Assembly: GCF_018919265.1 (NCBI RefSeq)
Contig: NZ_JAHLQO010000005.1
Coordinates: 186,001-250,000, forward strand
Reading direction: 5' to 3'
DNA from: Peptoniphilus ovalis
GTDB lineage: Bacteria > Bacillota > Clostridia > Tissierellales > Peptoniphilaceae
DNA: 64,000 nucleotides
The position numbers were made by a program, and so were the translations under genes. Positions within the stretch are counted from its first letter, which is position 1. Each line of letters opens with the position of its first letter. Under the pieces are notes generated by a model. It worked only from the letters and a program-made list of their open reading frames with translations, ran no database searches and was not told the origin of the DNA. Positions 27,150 through 35,322 of this stretch are shown in pieces.

Positions 27150-27325
27150 GAACAAAAAAATAGGTCATGCGTAAAAAATTTTCAACTTGTTTGAGCGAGC
27201 GAAGCGAGTGAGTTTTGAAAATTTAGCATGACTTATTTTTTTGGACTTTCAGCGCGTTTGGGTGTTGAGGGGTGGCTTGGAGGGGAGAAGGACGATCGCA
27301 ACGTCCTAACTCCCCTCCAAATAAA
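27150..27325. repeat. Two consecutive long hairpins
   Basis: The first (about 27155-27243) pairs AAAAAATAGGTCATGC with GCATGACTTATTTTTT, and inside it AAAATTTTCAACT with AGTTTTGAAAATTT. The second (27275-27322) pairs TTGGAGGGGAG with CTCCCCTCCAA and inside it GGACG with CGTCC. The tail CTCCCCTCCAAATAAAAAT recurs at 24.1 kb. Both lie between convergent genes. Confidence 0.65.
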
Positions 27326-27408
27326 AATATTAAATTATAACTTAAAACAATTTTTTTGAAATAATAATTTTTATAAATTAATAAAAAGTTTCTTAAACTT
27401 TTAAAAGT

Positions 27409-27639
27409 TTACTCATCCTCTGTTGGTTTGTGATGATGGACAATACTAATAAACTTCTCTCCTTCTTGGATTTTTCGAACTCTTTTTTCAAAGTCCATTC
27501 TACTCATCCAAACTACTCTATCGCATCCTAAACATCTTAGTTTTATATCTGTTCCCTTTCTTGTGATTTCCCATTTATTTTCTCCACAAGGGTGACCTTT
27601 TTTTAAAGTTACTATATCTCCTAATTCATAAAATAACAT
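27409..27639 (-). CDS. DUF951 domain protein
   Basis: This 76-residue cytoplasmic protein matches the DUF951 pattern: GDIVTLKKGHPCGENKWEI, then LRCLGCDRVVWMSRMDFEKR, and a short charged tail. Two CxxC-like Cys positions suggest metal or nucleic-acid binding, but the role is unknown. Its first base overlaps the stop codon of mscS (TAATG), so it is translationally coupled. DUF951 genes often follow mscS-type genes in Firmicutes. Confidence 0.85.
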   Translation of the reverse strand: MLFYELGDIVTLKKGHPCGENKWEITRKGTDIKLRCLGCDRVVWMSRMDFEKRVRKIQEGEKFISIVHHHKPTEDE

Positions 27640-28508
27640 TATTCTTCCACCTTTTTATATATTTCATTTTTAACTCTTGGAGTTTTTATGTTTTCTCCTT
27701 GAAGCGTTCTCAAAATATCTGATCTAATTGCATATTCTAAGTCGTACTGTTCGCCTTGTTTTGTATAATATACAAGAGTGAGCTTATAATAGTCTTTTTC
27801 ATTTGCCACAACTCCCCAGAGGTCTGGCTTTGTAACAATTTCTTTTGCATCGTCATATTTTGAAATAGCTTCTCTAATTTTATCGCATACAAATTCAGGA
27901 TCTTCAGAATTATCTATATAAAAATCAATTTTTGTTCTCACAGCAGCTCTTTCTTTGTTGGAAACTATTGAAATATTGCTGTTTGGAATTATATGAAGTA
28001 TTCTTCCAAAGTCTCGAATTTTTGTGACCCTAAGTCCCAAATCTTCAACTCTTCCTTCAATTCCATTAACCTCAACTAAATCTCCCACAGAATATTGGTC
28101 CTCAAAAATTATAAAGAATCCATTGATTACATCTTTTACAAGGTTTTGAGCACCAACACCTATTGCCAGTGAAAATATACCAACTGTTGCAAGTAGCGGT
28201 GCAATGGAAATATTGAAAGCTCCCATAATTATTGTAACTCCAATAAACACTAGGGCAATTTTTAACATTCTCTTAATTAAAGTTGTGATTGTTACGATTC
28301 TATAATATGATCCCTTTGACTTCATCTTTTCTGAATTTAATTGTCTTTCAACAAATTTGTCAAATAGTTTAATTATTACAGCAATCGCAATAACTACAAC
28401 TATTACAAGAACAATTCTCTCCCAAACTACAAGGCCGCTAAACTTCGACCTCAAGACCATATCCGCTTCATTTGCAACTTTGTCAGTATTATTCGTTATA
28501 TTTCCCAT
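27639..28508 (-). CDS. mscS: Small-conductance mechanosensitive channel (MscS family)
   Basis: This 289-residue inner-membrane channel releases solutes on osmotic downshock. Transmembrane segments lie at about 30-48, 80-100 and 105-130. The pore helix is the Gly/Ala-rich IFSLAIGVGAQNLVKDVING, followed by the beta domain (FIIFEDQYSVGDLVEVNGIEG) and the C-terminal domain. It lies between a DUF5711-type gene and the DUF951 gene with gaps of one base or less, so the three form one operon. Confidence 0.93.
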   Translation of the reverse strand: MGNITNNTDKVANEADMVLRSKFSGLVVWERIVLVIVVVIAIAVIIKLFDKFVERQLNSEKMKSKGSYYRIVTITTLIKRMLKIALVFIGVTIIMGAFNISIAPLLATVGIFSLAIGVGAQNLVKDVINGFFIIFEDQYSVGDLVEVNGIEGRVEDLGLRVTKIRDFGRILHIIPNSNISIVSNKERAAVRTKIDFYIDNSEDPEFVCDKIREAISKYDDAKEIVTKPDLWGVVANEKDYYKLTLVYYTKQGEQYDLEYAIRSDILRTLQGENIKTPRVKNEIYKKVEE

Positions 28509-28509
28509 T

Positions 28510-29589
28510 TCATCCCTCTTTGTAATTTGTATCTAGTTTGTTTTCATCTTCCTCTACTAAATTTGAATTTACAACGCTATATAAACTAAGCTCTCCATTT
28601 CTAAGAGCACCAATTGTAAGTCCATTTATCTGCATCTTGTCAAGAGAATAGCCAAGTCTTGCGTAGAATTCACCTTTGCTTCCTATTTCTCCTCCAACAT
28701 CGCTTGGTCCGTAGACATAAATTGAACCAGAGACATTTTCCATTTTGTTTACATTTGCAGCAATTATTTTCTTTTCAGTTGGCTCTAGTTTAAAGTTGTA
28801 TTTTGTAATTATTCCTGAATGAAGAATGTAAGTGTCCCTTCCATCTACTAAAATATCTGATACATTTGGAATTTTTTCCTTATAAACTTCATCTGATTCC
28901 AAAAATCTATATAAATTTTTATCAGTAAGTGCTAAAACAGAATTTCTACTTGTCTTTACATACATCAGTATCTCATGACTTAGGGATTTCGATTTTTTCT
29001 CGCCATTTTTCATTGAATAAAGTAGCGAAGCAAATCCACTTGTGTCCTCTTTTAACTCTGCAACTGCAAGGTTTTTATAATCCACTACATCATGAGTTAA
29101 AATTTTATTTCCAGTCTTATATATTTCTGTAAGAGTGGAGTCATTTCCCATTAAATAAAGATGTTCGTTTATTTCATCTCTTGTGTGGAAAATTATATTT
29201 GCATTTTCATAAGTGATGTTAAAAACTTCGTCCTTTACATCAATTTTAGAAAGCTCCTCGCCAAGCTCTGAATACATATGGACTTCGCCTAAGTCCTTGT
29301 CGTATAAAAAGGCATAATTATTTGCAAAAAATACTTCTATATTTTCGCTATCTCTTTGAACTTTATTTATTATATTTCCTTCTTTATCAGTTATATAAAG
29401 AACAGGATCTGCCCACACAAAAACAGATTTTGACGTTATGTTAAAATCTTTAATTGGCTCATTTGTGCTAACACCTTTAAGTCTTACAATTGTCCTCTCT
29501 TTTGAAAAGTTGTCTCTATTCGCAAGAATTACAACAAAAAATATCAAAAGCATTATGCCAATTAAAAGATAATTTCTCTTAATTTTCAA
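28510..29589 (-). CDS. Membrane-anchored DUF5711-like protein
   Basis: This ~360-residue protein has one N-terminal transmembrane helix (NYLLIGIMLLIFFVVILAN). A long extracytoplasmic part follows with repeated beta-strand segments (VFVWADPVLYITDKEGNI, DTYILHSGIITKYNF), consistent with a propeller-like fold. I believe it belongs to DUF5711, but the match is from memory of family style. A TTG at 29592 or 29589 behind GGGAGTGG is the probable start; an ATG further upstream (29631) lacks a Shine-Dalgarno. It precedes mscS by one base. Confidence 0.65.
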   Translation of the reverse strand: MKIKRNYLLIGIMLLIFFVVILANRDNFSKERTIVRLKGVSTNEPIKDFNITSKSVFVWADPVLYITDKEGNIINKVQRDSENIEVFFANNYAFLYDKDLGEVHMYSELGEELSKIDVKDEVFNITYENANIIFHTRDEINEHLYLMGNDSTLTEIYKTGNKILTHDVVDYKNLAVAELKEDTSGFASLLYSMKNGEKKSKSLSHEILMYVKTSRNSVLALTDKNLYRFLESDEVYKEKIPNVSDILVDGRDTYILHSGIITKYNFKLEPTEKKIIAANVNKMENVSGSIYVYGPSDVGGEIGSKGEFYARLGYSLDKMQINGLTIGALRNGELSLYSVVNSNLVEEDENKLDTNYKEG

Positions 29590-29638
29590 CAATACCACTC
29601 CCAGATTTATTATATCATTTCTGCTTTTCATATTGACA

Positions 29639-30532
29639 TTATTTTTTATTTAAAACAAGTGCACCTGAAAGTACAAAAGCCATAGCGATTATAATATTTA
29701 TTGTAAGTTCTTCGCCTAAAATTATCACAGATAAAATCGTTCCAAAAATTGGTATGAAAAGTTTGTAAATTCCAAATTCTGAAGAGCTGTGATTTTGAAG
29801 TACTATTGTCCAAATACTAAAAGCTGTTGCTGATATAAATGAACCGTATAAAAGTAGTGTCAAAAATGCTGGATTTACATCTAGTGCTGAGTCTGTCATA
29901 AAAATTCCCAAAAAGATTAAGAAAAGTGATCCAATTATAAATTGTCCTGCATTTAATATAAAGGGATTTTGTCCTCTTGAGTATTTTCTTATAATAACTG
30001 AAGACAGTGCGTTAAACACAGTTGCTATAATAATAAAGCCTTCTCCAGTTAGCTTAAAATGAATTTCTCCACCTCTTAGGTTTAAAATTAAAACTCCTAT
30101 AGTGCCTAGCACAAGTGCCAAAATCTTTTTCTTTGTCAGTTTTTCATCTTTTATAAATAATACAGAAATGATTACTACTATAAAGGCATTTGATGCTTGA
30201 ATAACTGATGCCATAGTTCCCAAAGTGTTTGAAAGTCCAATATAATAAAACATATATTGAATTGCAGTTTGTGTTATTGCCAAAACAAATATTAATCTGT
30301 AGTTTATACTTTTTCCTTCAACTTTTTCGCCACTAAATAATTTAAAATAAATTAAAGTTATAATTCCTGCAATAAAAAATCTTATCCCAGCAACTAAAAT
30401 TTTCCCGCCAGTGTCAGTTATATTTCCATAGACATAAATATTTTTAATCATTGGGATTGCAGAGCCCCATAAAAGCATTGCAAATAAACTAAAAATAATT
30501 GCCCATTTTTTATTTTTTAATAAATTTACCAT
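29639..30532 (-). CDS. EamA/DMT-superfamily transporter
   Basis: This 297-residue membrane protein has ten hydrophobic segments arranged as two EamA repeats. The start is FSLFAMLLWGSAIPMIKNIY and the second repeat begins near TGEGFIIIATVFNALSSVII. Members export or import small metabolites such as amino acids or purines; the cargo cannot be inferred. It lies upstream of the DUF5711-mscS-DUF951 operon with a 49-nt gap, and downstream of tkt across a terminator. Confidence 0.88.
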   Translation of the reverse strand: MVNLLKNKKWAIIFSLFAMLLWGSAIPMIKNIYVYGNITDTGGKILVAGIRFFIAGIITLIYFKLFSGEKVEGKSINYRLIFVLAITQTAIQYMFYYIGLSNTLGTMASVIQASNAFIVVIISVLFIKDEKLTKKKILALVLGTIGVLILNLRGGEIHFKLTGEGFIIIATVFNALSSVIIRKYSRGQNPFILNAGQFIIGSLFLIFLGIFMTDSALDVNPAFLTLLLYGSFISATAFSIWTIVLQNHSSSEFGIYKLFIPIFGTILSVIILGEELTINIIIAMAFVLSGALVLNKK

Positions 30533-30550
30533 TCAATCTCCCATTATTTC

Positions 30551-30584
30551 AAAAAAATAGGAAGAGAAAATCCCTTCCTAAATT
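30551..30584 (-). terminator. Terminator after tkt
   Basis: On the minus strand TAGGAAG and CTTCCTA pair and are followed by seven Ts. Confidence 0.8.
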
Positions 30585-30594
30585 AAAATTACTA

Positions 30595-32547
30595 TTAAAA
30601 TTCTTCTATTTTCTTTTTAATATTTTCAACTGTAAATCCAAATCTTTCAAAGACTTCTGCTCCCTTACCACTTGCTCCAAATCCATCAAGTGAAATTGTA
30701 AGTCCAGAAAGTCCAACGTATTTATGCCATCCAAAGGATGAAAGTGCTTCAATTGAAATTCTCTTAGTTATATTTTTAGGAAGTATTTCTTCTTTGTAAT
30801 CAGAACTTTGTGCGTCAAATAATTCCATGGAAGGCATGGACACCACGCGAACTCCCTTCATGTCCTTTGCTGCCTCAACTGCAAGTGAAACTTCAGAACC
30901 TGTTGCAATTACAATTTTTTCAAGCTCTCCTTCTTCTTTTTTGATGATGTAAGCACCTCTCTTTAGTCCATCTTTAGATGAATTTTCAAGTTGTGGCAAG
31001 TTTTGTCTTGAAAGTGCAAGTACAACTGGAGTGCTCTTTGAGTTAAATGCAATATTAAGTGAAGCTGCAGTTTCGCATCCATCAGCTGGTCTAAGAACAA
31101 TTACGCCTGGAATTGAACGAAGCATTGCTAAATGTTCAATTGGCTCATGTGTTGGCCCATCTTCTCCAACTCCAATTGAGTCATGTGTGAATATAAACAC
31201 ATTTGGAATATTCATTAGCGATGCAAGTCTAATAGTTGGCTTTAGATAATCACTGAATACTAAGAATGTTGCTGCATAAGTTTTAAGTCCACCATGAAGC
31301 AAAATTCCATTTGTGATTGCACCCATTGCATGTTCACGAACTCCAAAAGTTAGATTTCTTCCAGCTCTATTTTCAGTTGAGAAGTATTCTTCGCCTTTTA
31401 AAGTTGTCTTATTTGATGGACCCAAGTCAGCAGATCCGCCAAAAATAAGTTTATTGTCTTTAGCTAATTTATTTAAAACTTCTCCAGAAACAGATCTTGT
31501 AGCCATATCTTTTTCGAAGCTCTTGTAATAATCTTCTTCAAGAAGTTCAGTCTTTTCTGGATTTAGACTATTTATGAATTTTTCATATTCTTCTGGATAT
31601 TTCTTGGCATATTCTTTTTCAATTTCTTTCTTTTGATTTGCCTTTTTAGTATTATCTTCGATTAATTTTTCGAAATACTCAGAAACTTCATCTGAAATAT
31701 AAAAATCTTCATCTAGAACTTCGTAAAACTCTCTTGTCGCCTTTCTTCCTTCTGCACCAAGTGGTTCTCCGTGAGCCTTTGCAGTATCTTCTCTAGGTGA
31801 GCCAAAACCAATTTTTGTCTTGACTTCAATAATTGCTGGCTTGTCAGATTTTTTAGCCTCTTCAATTTTTGCATTTATATCATCAAGATTGTTTCCATCT
31901 TCAACTGTAAATACATCCCATCCAAGTGCCTTATATCTATCAAGCACATTTTCACTAAATGCTAAATCAGTTGAACCTTCAATGGAGATTCTATTTGAAT
32001 CATAAAGTACAATTAATTTTTTAAGCTTTAAAGTACCCGCAAGTGATGATGCTTCATTGGAAATTCCTTCCATTAAACATCCATCTCCAACAATTGTGTA
32101 AGTATAGTGGTCAACTAATTTTAGGTCATCTTTGTTGTAAATACTAGCAAGTTTTTCTTCTGCCAAAGCCATACCAACAGCCATTGCAATTCCTTGACCA
32201 AGTGGTCCTGTTGTTGCTTCAACTCCTCTAGTGTGACCGTATTCTGGGTGACCTGGAGTCTTAGAATCAAGTTGTCTAAAATCCTTTAAATCATCTATTG
32301 TAAGTCCGTATCCAAATACATGAAGTAGAGAATATAAAAGTGCTGAACCATGGCCTGCAGATAAGATAAATCTATCTCTATTGTGCCAGTCCATGTCATG
32401 TGCATCTCTAATTATATGATTTTTAAAAAGTGCATAAGCCATAGGTGCTGCACCAAGCGGCAGACCTGGGTGACCAGAATTTGCACTTTCAATTTGATCT
32501 ACTGATAACATTCTAATAGTATTAATTGCTTTATTATCGATGTTCAA
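30595..32547 (-). CDS. tkt: Transketolase
   Basis: This thiamine-diphosphate enzyme transfers two-carbon units in the non-oxidative pentose phosphate pathway. It has 650 residues. The TPP/metal region contains GHPGLPLGAAPMAYALF, LSAGHGSALLY and VGDGCLMEGISNEASSLAG. The central segment holds RFGVREHAMG-type residues (TFGVREHAMGAITNG), and a C-terminal domain follows. TTG 32547 behind GGGGAGTGAAATT is my start, giving MNIDNKAIN; a start 21 nt upstream lacks such a site. It follows tagA by 13 nt on the same strand. Confidence 0.95.
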   Translation of the reverse strand: MNIDNKAINTIRMLSVDQIESANSGHPGLPLGAAPMAYALFKNHIIRDAHDMDWHNRDRFILSAGHGSALLYSLLHVFGYGLTIDDLKDFRQLDSKTPGHPEYGHTRGVEATTGPLGQGIAMAVGMALAEEKLASIYNKDDLKLVDHYTYTIVGDGCLMEGISNEASSLAGTLKLKKLIVLYDSNRISIEGSTDLAFSENVLDRYKALGWDVFTVEDGNNLDDINAKIEEAKKSDKPAIIEVKTKIGFGSPREDTAKAHGEPLGAEGRKATREFYEVLDEDFYISDEVSEYFEKLIEDNTKKANQKKEIEKEYAKKYPEEYEKFINSLNPEKTELLEEDYYKSFEKDMATRSVSGEVLNKLAKDNKLIFGGSADLGPSNKTTLKGEEYFSTENRAGRNLTFGVREHAMGAITNGILLHGGLKTYAATFLVFSDYLKPTIRLASLMNIPNVFIFTHDSIGVGEDGPTHEPIEHLAMLRSIPGVIVLRPADGCETAASLNIAFNSKSTPVVLALSRQNLPQLENSSKDGLKRGAYIIKKEEGELEKIVIATGSEVSLAVEAAKDMKGVRVVSMPSMELFDAQSSDYKEEILPKNITKRISIEALSSFGWHKYVGLSGLTISLDGFGASGKGAEVFERFGFTVENIKKKIEEF

Positions 32548-32560
32548 AATTTCACTCCCC

Positions 32561-33313
32561 TTATTCAACTGAATTTTTATCTCTTAAAACCGCCAACAAA
32601 AACTTTGGCAAATCGATTTGTCTTTTTATTCTAGAAGGATTGCTGATAAGTCTATATAGCCATTCAAGACCAAGCTTAATAAATATGTCTGGTGCTCTGT
32701 TTGCCCTTCCAGAAAGAATATCTAAAACTCCACCATTTCCAATAATTACTTTTGCATTTATATCATCTTTGTGAAGATCTATCCATTTTTCCTGTCTTGG
32801 AAAACCAAAACCTACAAAGACAATATCTGCTCCTAGTTTATTTATATCGTCGATTATTTTTTCCTCTTCTCGAGAACTTTCTCCATCTAGTTTGGAATTA
32901 AAATAACCATTGTGATAACCAACAACATTTAAATTTTTATATTTCTCAGAGACATTTTGTGCAGCTTCTCTTGCCACGCCTTCCTTGCCTCCTAGAAAAT
33001 ATAAATTAAGTCCCATCTCATCTGCAAGCTCTAATAGCTTAATAGATGTGTCAAAACCCGTGACTCTTTCTTTAATTGGTTTATTTCTAATCTTTGATGC
33101 GTATACAAGACCAATTCCATCGCATAGCACTAAATCAGCTGAGTTAATTAAATTCTTTAAATTTTCATCTCTTTTTGCAGCCATTACAATCTCCGTGTTG
33201 GGAGTGTAGATTCTATTTAGCTTATCCGATTTTAGAAACTTTCGTAAAATTTCTTCATTTTCTTTTGCATCAATATTTTGGATTTCTACTCCGAAAATTT
33301 TTACTTTTTTCAT
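32561..33313 (-). CDS. tagA: WecG/TagA/CpsF-family glycosyltransferase
   Basis: This 250-residue enzyme transfers ManNAc from UDP-ManNAc to GlcNAc-PP-undecaprenol, completing the linkage disaccharide of wall teichoic acid or a similar polymer. The family hallmarks are RIYTPNTEIVMAAKRD, LVLCDGIGLVYASK, LYFLGGKEGVA and VFVGFGFPRQEKWI. Together with TagO (7.5 kb) and WecB (6.4 kb) it provides the full early pathway inside this window. It has no predicted transmembrane segment, and acts at the inner membrane face. Confidence 0.9.
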   Translation of the reverse strand: MKKVKIFGVEIQNIDAKENEEILRKFLKSDKLNRIYTPNTEIVMAAKRDENLKNLINSADLVLCDGIGLVYASKIRNKPIKERVTGFDTSIKLLELADEMGLNLYFLGGKEGVAREAAQNVSEKYKNLNVVGYHNGYFNSKLDGESSREEEKIIDDINKLGADIVFVGFGFPRQEKWIDLHKDDINAKVIIGNGGVLDILSGRANRAPDIFIKLGLEWLYRLISNPSRIKRQIDLPKFLLAVLRDKNSVE

Positions 33314-33399
33314 AAATTATCTCCAGTCATAAGTTTATCACATAGAGTAAAACTATTCTATATTATAAAATAAAAATCACTTTTTGAAAATTTTCTAAT

Positions 33400-33430
33400 C
33401 AAAAAGGACTACCCTTTGATAGTCCTTAAA
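33400..33430 (-). terminator. Terminator after mazF
   Basis: On the minus strand AAGGACTA and TAGTCCTT pair around TCAAAGGG and are followed by Ts. Confidence 0.8.
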
Positions 33431-33443
33431 TATGTATTGTCCA

Positions 33444-33788
33444 TTATTTCGTTCCCAAACTTACTTTTATAGCTTGCTCCACTTCTCGCATAACATCTTT
33501 GTCAAATCTGCCTATTTTTTCTCTCAACCTTTTCTTATCAATAGTTCTTAATTGTTCCAAAAGAATTACTGAATTCTTAGGAAGTGGCACCTCTGACGCT
33601 CTTACATTTACATGGGTTGGCAATTTGGCTTTATTTAGTTGTGAAGTTATTGCAGCAACTATTGTAGTCGGAGAATATTTATTACCTACATCGTTTTGGA
33701 CAATGACGACAGGTCTTACTCCTCCCTGCTCAGATCCTATAACTGGAGACAAATCTGCATAGAAGATATCTCCTCTTTTAATCATCAT
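33444..33788 (-). CDS. mazF: MazF/EndoA-family endoribonuclease
   Basis: This 114-residue PemK/MazF-fold RNase cleaves single-stranded RNA. Typical segments are [56 protein letters not shown] and a C-terminal helix. It begins at ATG 33788 after AAGGGTGATAATA. Firmicutes usually encode it after alr and the MazE-type antitoxin EndoAI. Here neither is present; the 160 nt upstream hold no open frame, and the next gene is acpS-nnrD. The antitoxin must lie elsewhere or be lost. Confidence 0.93.
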   Translation of the reverse strand: MMIKRGDIFYADLSPVIGSEQGGVRPVVIVQNDVGNKYSPTTIVAAITSQLNKAKLPTHVNVRASEVPLPKNSVILLEQLRTIDKKRLREKIGRFDKDVMREVEQAIKVSLGTK

Positions 33789-33950
33789 TATTATCACCCT
33801 TAAAGGTCAAAGAAAACCCCTTTTATTATACTTCTATTTTATAGCGTTGTCAAAGTATACTATAAATATGTATTAACCAATCTTTTAATTATTTTAACAC
33901 ATTTAAATTAAAATATTATTAAATTCACGTAAAATATTTACCCCTTAAGT

Positions 33951-35114
33951 TTAATATGATTCAAAAAAATGAAAAACCTCGTCAAGGTTTTCAATTAAAT
34001 CTCTCGCTCTAAGAGATGTTTTAGAATTTTTATCTGCAAAAACATCACCTGAAAGTCCGTGAACATAAACTCCAAGCCTAGCTGCATCAAAGAGATTATA
34101 TCTTTTCATTAAGCTTGCTATAATTCCTGTTAGCACATCGCCTGAGCCTGCAGTTGCCATACCAGAGTTTGCCGTGTGATTAATATAAACTTCATCTCCA
34201 TTAGTCACAATTGTTTTATTGCCCTTTAATACCAGAATCACTTTATATTTTTTTGCAAATTCTTTTGCAAGTTCTTCTCTATTATTTTTTATTTCATTGA
34301 TGCTTTTTCCAGTGAGTCTACTAAATTCTCCCTCATGCGGAGTAAGTATAGTAGAAAATTCTCGCCTTGCTTTTAAGCTTTCCATGGACTTTGAAAGATG
34401 AGTTAAGCCATCTGCATCGATTAATAAATTTTTATCAGTCTTTACAATATTAGAAAAAGTCTTCTTGCCATATTCACCAAGTCCCATGCCAGGACCCATT
34501 GCAATAACATTGATTGCCTCTAAAAATTTATTTAACTCATCTATATCATCAAAAGATTTAGCAATTGGCTCAATATATTTTATGCTAATTATATCAAGAA
34601 TTTCTCTTGGCACAATATTATATACAAGCCCTGCTCCTGCCTTTAAAGCTGCGTTTGAAGAAAGATAAGCTGATCCTGTCATGCCAATGCTTCCAGCGAT
34701 AATTGCAATCTTTCCATAATCTCCCTTATGTGAGTCATTAGGCCTTTTTATCCACATGTTTTTAAAAATTTCTTCTATTGTATAAGTTTTCTTAGAAAAT
34801 TTTGCAATTGCCACTGCATTATCTCTCTCATGACTTATTGAAAGGTCAAAAACTTTTCCATTAACCTCTGCATAAGGAGAGCCTTCATCATAAATAAGTT
34901 TAATGTCTTGAAAAGAAATATCTCCAATTCCAGTACCCATTGCCTTTGACACAGCTTCCTTTGCAGCAAACATCCCAGCAATTCTCTCGTAGGGATTTTT
35001 TCTCTCTTTAATTCTTTTTATTTCATCTTCTGAAAATACTTTTTCTAAGAATTTTTCATGTTTATGTACAATTTCTTCAATTCTTTTAACATTTACAATA
35101 TCTATTCCTATCAA
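33951..35114 (-). CDS. Fused holo-ACP synthase / ADP-dependent NAD(P)H-hydrate dehydratase
   Basis: The N-terminal ~118 residues are AcpS, which loads 4'-phosphopantetheine on acyl carrier protein: GIDIVNVKRIEEIV, FAAKEAVSKAMGTG and SISHERDNAVAIAKF. After a linker (TYTIEEIFKNMWIKR) a NnrD kinase-like repair domain follows (GKIAIIAGSIGMTGSAYLSS, ILTPHEGEFSRLTG, NSGMATAGSGDVLTGIIASL) that dehydrates NADHX. NnrD is usually fused to the epimerase NnrE, which is not seen here. I placed the start at TTG 35114 behind GGAGGCTACC, because AcpS normally begins MIxGIDIV. It diverges from tyrS. Confidence 0.9.
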   Translation of the reverse strand: MIGIDIVNVKRIEEIVHKHEKFLEKVFSEDEIKRIKERKNPYERIAGMFAAKEAVSKAMGTGIGDISFQDIKLIYDEGSPYAEVNGKVFDLSISHERDNAVAIAKFSKKTYTIEEIFKNMWIKRPNDSHKGDYGKIAIIAGSIGMTGSAYLSSNAALKAGAGLVYNIVPREILDIISIKYIEPIAKSFDDIDELNKFLEAINVIAMGPGMGLGEYGKKTFSNIVKTDKNLLIDADGLTHLSKSMESLKARREFSTILTPHEGEFSRLTGKSINEIKNNREELAKEFAKKYKVILVLKGNKTIVTNGDEVYINHTANSGMATAGSGDVLTGIIASLMKRYNLFDAARLGVYVHGLSGDVFADKNSKTSLRARDLIENLDEVFHFFESY

Positions 35115-35170
35115 GGTAGCCTCCATTTGACTTTTTCATTGTTTTCGTTTATTATATCATAAATAGTATG

Positions 35171-35308
35171 AATATTTAGACTTTGAAGATATACAGTAGG
35201 GGCAACCTGAATTACAATATTGGAGTCTTTTAGATTAAACAAGGCCTTGGCGAAGAAAGGTGGTACCACGAATGCGTCCTTTCAAAACCCCAGGTCTTTT
35301 TTTATTTT
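35171..35308 (+). promoter_or_regulatory. Tyrosine T-box leader upstream of tyrS, with very short stem I
   Basis: AGACT (35178-35182) pairs with AGTCT (35224-35228), enclosing a short helix with TAC at 35213-35215 as the tyrosine specifier. The T-box proper is TGGTACCACG (35261-35270), framed by GAAAGG and CCTTTC as the antiterminator. AAGGCCTTGG (35241-35250) can pair with CCAGGTCTT (35290-35298), followed by a T run, as a competing terminator. Stem I is about 51 nt, much shorter than the usual ~100 nt. Confidence 0.85.
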
Positions 35309-35322
35309 TTTGAGGAGGAATT

